A stretch of 64,000 nucleotides of DNA. Source: Pigmentiphaga sp. (lineage in GTDB: Bacteria; Pseudomonadota; Gammaproteobacteria; Burkholderiales; Burkholderiaceae_B). Positions 58,535 through 64,000 of this stretch are shown here, piece after piece. Made by a program: the position numbers and the translations under genes. The stretch is taken from the NCBI GenBank assembly GCA_023228945.1, contig JALOAI010000008.1, forward strand, positions 117,480 through 181,479. The letters are read 5' to 3'. The notes under the pieces were generated by a model that worked only from the letters and a program-made list of their open reading frames with translations, was not told where the DNA came from and did not search any database. How positions within the stretch are numbered: the stretch's first letter is position 1; every line of letters starts with the position of its first letter.

Positions 58535-59908
58535 ATGAGAAGCCATGGCTTGCTGCGCAAGATCCTGTTGGCCCTTCTGGTCATCATCATTCTGTTCGCG
58601 CTGGCGGTGTTCTTCGGCCTGTTTCGCACCTCCAGCGTGGCGCCGGGCGTCGCCCAGCCGTTATCAGACGCACAGATGCAGGAACTCCGCCCGCGCGGCC
58701 GCGAGCTGGCGCTGGTGGGCGATTGCTTCGGCTGCCACTCCAAGCCCCAGGGGCCGATGGGCGCGGGGGGGCTGGCCATCGGCACGCCCTTCGGTACGCT
58801 GCATTCCACCAATATCACGCCCGACCCCACCCACGGGATAGGCGGCTATACCCGCGCAGACTTCCACCGTGTGCTGCGCGATGGCATTGCGCCCGGCAAC
58901 CGCAACCTCTATCCGGCGATGCCTTACGTGTTCACGCATCTCACGCGACCCGAAGACATCGATGCTTTATATGCCTACTTCATGAGCCTGCCGCCCATCG
59001 CGCAAGCCAATGTGCCCAATACCGGCGCGTTCCGGCTGCCCGTGCGCCAGTTCATGAACTTCTGGAATCTGCTCAACTTCCCCAACCGGCAGCCGCCCGA
59101 CGACCCTCAACGCTCCGCGCAATGGCTGCGCGGCGGCTATCTGGTAGAGGGCCTGGGCCATTGCGCGGCCTGCCACACGCCGCAGAATGTCATGATGGGC
59201 ACGGATTTCTCACGACCGCTGCAAGGCGGCGAGATCGACGGCATGCGAGTGCCCGACATCACCGCGGCCACGCTGACCCAGCGCGGCTTCAACGTCGATA
59301 CTTTGAGCCAGTACCTGAGTACCGGTATCGCTCCGCAAGGCACGGCATTCGCGGGCATGTACACCGTGGTGCATTTTTCAACCGGCGCCATGGAATCCGG
59401 CGATGTCGAGGCGGTGGCCACGTATCTGCTCACCGGCCCGGATGGCAAGATCGCAGCTCCTGCCGCGCCGCCAGCGCCGCTGCCGGCCGCCACCGCCGCG
59501 GATACCCCTGCCTCTGCTACCACTGCTACCGGGGATGCCGCAACCGCAACCGCTGCCGCCACCGGGTCAGGCGCCGACCTGACGGCTGGCCGTTTGTCCT
59601 ATATGTCGGCCTGCGCCGGCTGCCACGGCGCCAATGGCGAAGGCATCCCCAACGTGGCCCCGGCCATGAAGGGCAATTCCACCCTGGCCATGGCTGATCC
59701 GCACAATCTCATCAGCGTGGTGCTCAATGGCGTGCCCACGCAAACCTTTCCGGGTGGGCAGCGCATGTACGCCATGCCCGGATTTGCCCACTTGCTGAGC
59801 GACCAGGAGATCGCCGAGCTGGCGACCTGGGCGCGCGCGGAGTGGGGTGGCCAGGCCAAGCCAGTGACCGAGGCGCAGGTCGGCGCCATGCCGCGATCGA
59901 GGGATTGA
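58535..59908 (+). CDS. membrane-anchored tri-heme cytochrome c
   Basis: 457 aa. One N-terminal membrane helix (KILLALLVIIILFALAVFFG), then three CxxCH heme sites: Cys64-Cys67-His68 (DCFGCH), Cys210-Cys213-His214 (HCAACH) and Cys360-Cys363-His364 (ACAGCH). An Ala/Thr/Pro-rich linker separates heme domains 2 and 3. It is the electron acceptor of the Moco/2Fe-2S pair, delivering to the respiratory chain, as in alcohol- and nicotinate-dehydrogenase-type complexes. The 205-nt gap after it holds only a faint family A-like stretch (GCGCAAGCCTCGG near 60072). Confidence 0.95.
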   Translation: MRSHGLLRKILLALLVIIILFALAVFFGLFRTSSVAPGVAQPLSDAQMQELRPRGRELALVGDCFGCHSKPQGPMGAGGLAIGTPFGTLHSTNITPDPTHGIGGYTRADFHRVLRDGIAPGNRNLYPAMPYVFTHLTRPEDIDALYAYFMSLPPIAQANVPNTGAFRLPVRQFMNFWNLLNFPNRQPPDDPQRSAQWLRGGYLVEGLGHCAACHTPQNVMMGTDFSRPLQGGEIDGMRVPDITAATLTQRGFNVDTLSQYLSTGIAPQGTAFAGMYTVVHFSTGAMESGDVEAVATYLLTGPDGKIAAPAAPPAPLPAATAADTPASATTATGDAATATAAATGSGADLTAGRLSYMSACAGCHGANGEGIPNVAPAMKGNSTLAMADPHNLISVVLNGVPTQTFPGGQRMYAMPGFAHLLSDQEIAELATWARAEWGGQAKPVTEAQVGAMPRSRD

Positions 59909-60113
59909 TCTCGGCGGGGATCGGCGCTGGCCCTCGACGGCGCTTTCTGGGCGATTCTCGCGGGATACGAACGATACGACCGGATCACGCCGCCGGTATA
60001 CGTGGCCATGGCCGGAATCGTTCCACCGCCATGCGGCAAGGCCTGTCGGCGCCCAAGTAACGCGCCCGCGCAAGCCTCGGCAGACAAGGCCAAGGCTCAC
60101 GGAAGATGCGGGC

Positions 60114-61166
60114 TCAATCCCGGCGCTCGTACACCCCCAGCTTGCGATGCAACGGCGATTCGTCTGCGATGAACAGGAACGACGGCTCATTGCGCAGGTT
60201 CTTGAGCGTAACCGCCTCATAGCCGGGCGCGCAGCAGGTGTCGGCGTCTTGCAGGTCGAAAGTGCTGCCCACGATCCGGGCCTGCACCTGGCCTTCGACC
60301 ACGTGGAAGACTTGCGACGGCGAGCGGGCGGGCAGGTTCAGGGTTTGGCCGGGGCGCAGCATCAGCGCATAGAAACCGAGATTATTCTGCGCGTCGCGGC
60401 CGGTTTCGGGATTGACGTAAGTGACCTGCACCGCGTCGAGATCCGGCTGGTGGTCGGCCAGCGCCAGCAGGGCGGCGCGGGCTTCGGCCCAGGGGTAGCG
60501 CAGCACCGGGTAGTCGGCGCTGCCGCGCTCGAACATCGGCGTGGGCAGCAGGCCGCCGCGGGCATACACCGGATCGCCGCGCATGGGGCTGACGGTCTGG
60601 CGTTCGCCTTCGATCACATACGACGCCTCGGCATAGTAGACCAGCGGCAGATCGAGCACGTCGAGCCAGACCACGGGTTTGTCGCCGTCGTGCTCGTGTT
60701 CGTGCCACAGGCCGGTGGGGGTGAGGATCAGGTCGCCCCGCTCCATGGGGCACTTCTGGCCGCCCACGGTAGTGGTGGCGCCGGCGCCTTCGACGATCAT
60801 GCGCACGGCATTGGGCGTGTGGCGGTGGGCGGGAGCCCACTCGCCCGGCAGCAGCAATTGCATGCCCAAATACATGGCCGGGCTGACCTTCATGTTTTCC
60901 AGGCCATGGCCGGGGTTGGCCAGCACCAGCACGCGGCGCTCGGCTTTTTCGATGGGGGTGAGTTCGCCGGCCTGCATCAGCAGCGGCCGCAGCGCCGAGT
61001 AGGACCAATGAATGGGCCGCGTATTGCGGGTGGGCACGTTGGGCGGCAGCACGGCGCGCAGGCTGGGCCAGAGCGGCACCAGGTTCTGGGCGGTGAGTTC
61101 GTCGCGATAATCCTGGGGCAGGTCTTCCAGACGGCCCAGGGTGTCGAATCGAGCGGTATCGTTCAT
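60114..61166 (-). CDS. gentisate 1,2-dioxygenase
   Basis: 350 aa bicupin Fe(II) dioxygenase opening gentisate to maleylpyruvate. First cupin PAHRHTPNAVRMIVEG and GDLILTPTGLWHEHEHDGDK hold the metal His residues; second cupin RSPSQVFHVVEGQVQARI. GRLEDLPQDYRDELTAQNLV is typical of the family N-terminus. Start ATG 61166 after GGAG. Last gene of the operon, 16 nt behind the hydroxylase. Confidence 0.94.
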   Translation of the reverse strand: MNDTARFDTLGRLEDLPQDYRDELTAQNLVPLWPSLRAVLPPNVPTRNTRPIHWSYSALRPLLMQAGELTPIEKAERRVLVLANPGHGLENMKVSPAMYLGMQLLLPGEWAPAHRHTPNAVRMIVEGAGATTTVGGQKCPMERGDLILTPTGLWHEHEHDGDKPVVWLDVLDLPLVYYAEASYVIEGERQTVSPMRGDPVYARGGLLPTPMFERGSADYPVLRYPWAEARAALLALADHQPDLDAVQVTYVNPETGRDAQNNLGFYALMLRPGQTLNLPARSPSQVFHVVEGQVQARIVGSTFDLQDADTCCAPGYEAVTLKNLRNEPSFLFIADESPLHRKLGVYERRD

Positions 61167-61182
61167 GATCGTATTCTCCGGA

Positions 61183-62385
61183 TCAGCCTTGTTGCAGGCA
61201 GTTGTTGACGTTCCAGCCATACAGCCATTCGATGGCGTCGTAGAAGCGTTCTTGCGAGCGGCCCTTCCAGAGGCTGTTGCGGATGAGGCGCTCGACGCCG
61301 GTGGCATGGTAGAGGCGGCCCATTTCGCGGCCCGATAAAACGATGCGGCCGGTGCGGGTCACGCGGTTCTTTTGATACAGCGGCAGGGCCTGGGCCCAGT
61401 CGTTGCCGGTCACGCGCAGCGCTTCGCCCAGGGTGACGGCGTCTTCCATCGCCATGCAGGCACCCTGCGCCATGTACTGGGTGGTGGGATGGGCGGCGTC
61501 GCCCAGGATGGTGGCGCGGCCGAACACCCAGGTGTCGATGGGCTCTTTATCGGCGGTGGCCCAGCGCTTCCAGCTCTTGGGCAGTTCGATCAACTGGCGG
61601 GCCTTGGGGCTGATGCCCTGGAAGTAGCTTTCGACCTCGGCCTTGGAGCCGTCTTTGACGCCCCATTCTTCCTGTTCGCGGCTATGGAAGGTGACCACCA
61701 CATTGTATTGCTCGCCGCCGCGCAGCGGATAGTGCACCAGATGGCACTTGGGTCCGGCCCAGAGGCTGGCGGCGTTCCATTGCAGCTCGGCGGGAAAATC
61801 GGCCTTGTCGACCACGGCCCGGTACACCACGTGGCCCGTGATCCGGGCCGGATCATTGACGTATTGCTCGCGCAGCACCGACCGTACGCCATCGGCGCCG
61901 ATCAGGGCCTGGCCCTGCCAGCGCTTGCCGTTCTGGTCGATGGCGGTCACGGTGTGGCGGGTTTCGTCCTGCTCCACCGCCACGATGCGGGTGCTGGTAT
62001 GAAACTCCACCTGGCCGGTTTCCTGGGCGCCCTCGAGCAGCGACAAATGCACGTCGACACGATGGATCACCGCATAGGGGTTGCCGAAGCGGGCACGGAA
62101 GGCTTCGCCGGTTTCCACGCGGCCGACCAGGGATTCGTCGATCGCGTCGTGCATGACGAGGTAATCGGTATAGACCGCGCGATCGCGGGCCTTCTCGCCC
62201 ACGCCCAGCGCATCCAGCGCATGGAAGGCATTGGGGCCGAGCTGGATGCCGGCGCCGATTTCGCCGATTTCGGCGGCTTGCTCGAACACTTGCACGCGAA
62301 AACCCTGGCGCACCAGGGCGAGGGCGGCAGCCAGGCCGCCGATACCACCGCCGGCAACCAGAACGGGAAGAGAGGATGAGGTCAT
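61183..62385 (-). CDS. 3-hydroxybenzoate 6-hydroxylase-type FAD monooxygenase
   Basis: 400 aa flavoprotein hydroxylase. FAD motif VLVAGGGIGGLAAALALVRQ, NAD(P)H/FAD DG motif ALIGADGVRSVLRE, and GDAAHPTTQYMAQGACMAME. With a gentisate dioxygenase next to it the likely reaction is 3-hydroxybenzoate to gentisate; a salicylate 5-hydroxylase-like role is less likely because those are multi-component. Start ATG 62385. Confidence 0.9.
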   Translation of the reverse strand: MTSSSLPVLVAGGGIGGLAAALALVRQGFRVQVFEQAAEIGEIGAGIQLGPNAFHALDALGVGEKARDRAVYTDYLVMHDAIDESLVGRVETGEAFRARFGNPYAVIHRVDVHLSLLEGAQETGQVEFHTSTRIVAVEQDETRHTVTAIDQNGKRWQGQALIGADGVRSVLREQYVNDPARITGHVVYRAVVDKADFPAELQWNAASLWAGPKCHLVHYPLRGGEQYNVVVTFHSREQEEWGVKDGSKAEVESYFQGISPKARQLIELPKSWKRWATADKEPIDTWVFGRATILGDAAHPTTQYMAQGACMAMEDAVTLGEALRVTGNDWAQALPLYQKNRVTRTGRIVLSGREMGRLYHATGVERLIRNSLWKGRSQERFYDAIEWLYGWNVNNCLQQG

Positions 62386-62413
62386 GGATGAGCTCCGGTA
62401 GGCGGGGATGGAA

Positions 62414-63274
62414 TCAGCGCACGTCGACGGCGAGCGTGCCCAGCCCGGCGATGCTGGCCCGCATATGGTCGCCGGCATGCACTTGCGATACGCCTTCGGG
62501 GGTGCCGGTCATGAGCACATCGCCGGGATGGAGGGTGTAGAACGACGACGCGAAAGCGATCAGCTCGGCGACGCCGAGCACCAGATCGCGCGTGTTGGCC
62601 TGCTGCCGCACTTCGCCGTTCACGGTGATCGAGAGCTCCAGGTTGGCGACGTCGGCGATCTCGTCGGCGGTGGCCAGATAGGGGCCCAGTACGGTATAGC
62701 CGTCGGGCGATTTGCGCAGACTGCGTTCTTCGGGACCGCGCACGGTCATATCCAGGCCCACGCAATAGCCGGCCACGTAGTCGAGGGCATCGGCGGCCGC
62801 GATGTGTTTGCCGGTCTTGCCGATCACGGCCACCAGTTCGATTTCGTGATCGTTGCGGCGCTCGGGCCGCGCCAGCGTCACGCCGGCCGAAGCGCCCACC
62901 ACCGAGCTGTTGGCCTTGAGGAACAGGCCCACGCGCTGGATCTCCCCCACCTGGTTCTGATGGTGGATGGCGGCATCGGCACGGGCTTCTTCCAGGTGCT
63001 TGAGGTAATTCACGGGGGCGGCCACCACCTTGCCGGGGTTGGCCACCGGGCTCAGCAGGGTGACCTCCGGGAGGCGATGGCGCGGTGCCGCCGTTTGGCT
63101 GGCCAGCATCTCGCGAATGCGGCTACAGACCGCCGGCAGGTTGGCGATCAGGACATCGTAGCTGGGCAGCGGATAGCGGTACGACGGCAGCGCGTCCAGC
63201 GCGGCGGTGACGTCGATGATGTCGTCGCCCTCGACGAGTCCCAGGCGTTGGTCGTTGAATCGGCAGAGTCGCAT
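62414..63274 (-). CDS. fumarylacetoacetate hydrolase-family protein (probable fumarylpyruvate/maleylpyruvate hydrolase)
   Basis: 286 aa. FAH motifs: VVAAPVNYLKHLEEARAD, ERRNDHEIELVAVIGKTGKH (metal-binding Glu residues), GYCVGLDMTVRG, LHPGDVLMTGTPEGVSQVHA. It would split the ring-fission product to pyruvate. No maleylpyruvate isomerase is in the window, so it may act directly on maleylpyruvate or the isomerase lies elsewhere. Start ATG 63274; first gene of the operon. Confidence 0.9.
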   Translation of the reverse strand: MRLCRFNDQRLGLVEGDDIIDVTAALDALPSYRYPLPSYDVLIANLPAVCSRIREMLASQTAAPRHRLPEVTLLSPVANPGKVVAAPVNYLKHLEEARADAAIHHQNQVGEIQRVGLFLKANSSVVGASAGVTLARPERRNDHEIELVAVIGKTGKHIAAADALDYVAGYCVGLDMTVRGPEERSLRKSPDGYTVLGPYLATADEIADVANLELSITVNGEVRQQANTRDLVLGVAELIAFASSFYTLHPGDVLMTGTPEGVSQVHAGDHMRASIAGLGTLAVDVR

Positions 63275-63320
63275 GATGGTGGTTGTCTGAAATAAAAGGG
63301 TGGGGGATTGCCGGATTTCC

Positions 63321-63343
63321 TGGAATCCACTATAGGGATTCCA
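63321..63343. promoter_or_regulatory. operator-like dyad 1 of the gentisate promoter region
   Basis: TGGAATCC-ACTATAG-GGATTCCA, perfect 8-bp arms, 47 nt upstream of the first operon gene. The TATAG in the spacer may overlap a -10 element. Confidence 0.6.
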
Positions 63344-63344
63344 G

Positions 63345-63397
63345 ATTATCAATACAATGGAAAAACTCTGATCATGACGATCGGTTTTATTGATAAT
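63345..63397. promoter_or_regulatory. operator-like dyad 2 of the gentisate promoter region
   Basis: ATTATCAATA (63345-63354) and its exact complement TATTGATAAT (63388-63397), 33 nt apart. AT-rich arms at this distance suit two LysR tetramer subsites or a DNA loop. Confidence 0.6.
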
Positions 63398-63507
63398 GGT
63401 CGGCAAGGGCAGGCGAATCCTTCCCCGCGGTGGCAGTGCCCCGAGAGCATCTGCTACCCGCCTTGGGGCGATGCCGACCTCTTTCGCCGGGGGCGGGAGC
63501 CTGTATC

Positions 63508-64000
63508 GTGAGCAGTCTGGACTTGCGGCACCTGAGGATTTTTCTGGCCCTCCATGCCGCCGGCAATGTGTCGCGGGCGGCCGAGAACGTCGGATTGAGC
63601 CAATCGTCGGTCAGCGTGGCGCTGGCGCAATTGCGCGAACACTACGGCGATCCGTTGTTCGTGCGCACCGCCGGCGGCATGCGAGCCACGCCGCGCGCCG
63701 AGCAATTGCTGCCCTTGGTGCGGCAAGCGTTGCAACTGCTGGATCGCAGCCTGGAGCAAGCAGCCGAGTTTCAGCCGGCGGACATCGTGCGCGAGTTCCG
63801 GGTCGGCATGACCGACGTCGGTCACGTCACCATCTTGCCGCGCCTGCTGGCCCGCCTGCAGCGAATGGCGCCGGGCGTGAGCCTGAGCTTGCGCCACCTT
63901 AGCCACGAAACCGCCCGGCAGCTCGAAACCGGCGAGCTGGATCTGGCGATGGGGTTTACCGAGGACATCCGGGCGGGCTTCTATCGGCAGAAATTGTTCG
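63508..64000 (+). CDS. LysR-family transcriptional regulator (3' end cut by window edge)
   Basis: 164 codons visible from GTG 63508, seven bases after GGGAG. HTH: LRHLRIFLALHAAGNVSRAA, then SQSSVSVALAQLREHYGDPL and FVRTAGGMRATPRAEQL. Start of the effector domain follows (FRVGMTDVGHVTILPRLLAR). Divergent from the gentisate operon and its probable regulator. Confidence 0.92.
   Translation, partial: MSSLDLRHLRIFLALHAAGNVSRAAENVGLSQSSVSVALAQLREHYGDPLFVRTAGGMRATPRAEQLLPLVRQALQLLDRSLEQAAEFQPADIVREFRVGMTDVGHVTILPRLLARLQRMAPGVSLSLRHLSHETARQLETGELDLAMGFTEDIRAGFYRQKLF

Overview
The window is chromosomal DNA of a high-GC betaproteobacterium. The housekeeping order mutM, TPR protein, lolB, ispE, tRNA-Gln, prs, rplY, pth, ychF is typical of Burkholderiales. 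Three orphan Bug (TctC-type) solute receptors, many LysR regulators, an AtuA/CaiB pair and a gentisate operon point to Alcaligenaceae (Bordetella, Achromobacter or Pigmentiphaga-like). The genus is an inference from gene content only.

Layout. 1-6.9 kb: DNA repair, outer-membrane lipoprotein insertion, isoprenoid and PRPP synthesis, ribosomal protein L25. 7-16.7 kb: a LuxR regulator, then a minus-strand catabolic operon (alpha/beta hydrolase, TRAP transporter P-Q-M, ThDP enzyme, aldehyde dehydrogenase) divergent from an unusual HTH-citrate synthase fusion. 16.7-24.1 kb: pth, a CPBP protease, asparaginase, a Bug receptor with LysR, a D-glutamate cyclase-like enzyme, and ychF. 24.1-35.5 kb: an integrated mobile element bounded by 13-bp direct repeats, one copy being the 3' end of ychF. 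It carries integrase, AlpA, a replication-like protein, a TerS-like protein, a SWIM-type zinc protein, several unknowns and HigBA, but no large terminase or capsid gene. It looks like a phage satellite or a much reduced prophage. 35.5-39.7 kb: a broken AlbA_2/Schlafen-like gene followed by a tight three-gene cassette of an AAA ATPase (DUF3696-like), a PIN nuclease and an RNA ligase. This is the best candidate for an undescribed RNA-cutting and RNA-sealing defence system. 39.7-52.7 kb: aromatic and acyl-CoA catabolism with LysR regulators, including a deletion scar that beheaded a divergent CoA-transferase/LysR pair. 52.8-59.9 kb: a periplasmic molybdenum hydroxylase (Moco subunit, 2Fe-2S subunit, tri-heme cytochrome c) with its maturation genes xdhC and mocA-like. 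60.1-64 kb: a 3-hydroxybenzoate/gentisate operon with a divergent LysR gene cut by the window edge.

A second theme is two families of short hairpin-rich repeats in the core chromosome. Family A usually sits on stop codons, with stems that covary between copies. Family B sits directly before start codons and supplies a Shine-Dalgarno-like sequence. Copies read in frame into the TPR gene, lolB, ispE, a CPBP gene and an enoyl-CoA hydratase, so automatic start calls there may be wrong.

Limits: all calls come from reading translations and motifs by eye. No database search, structure prediction or GC computation was run.
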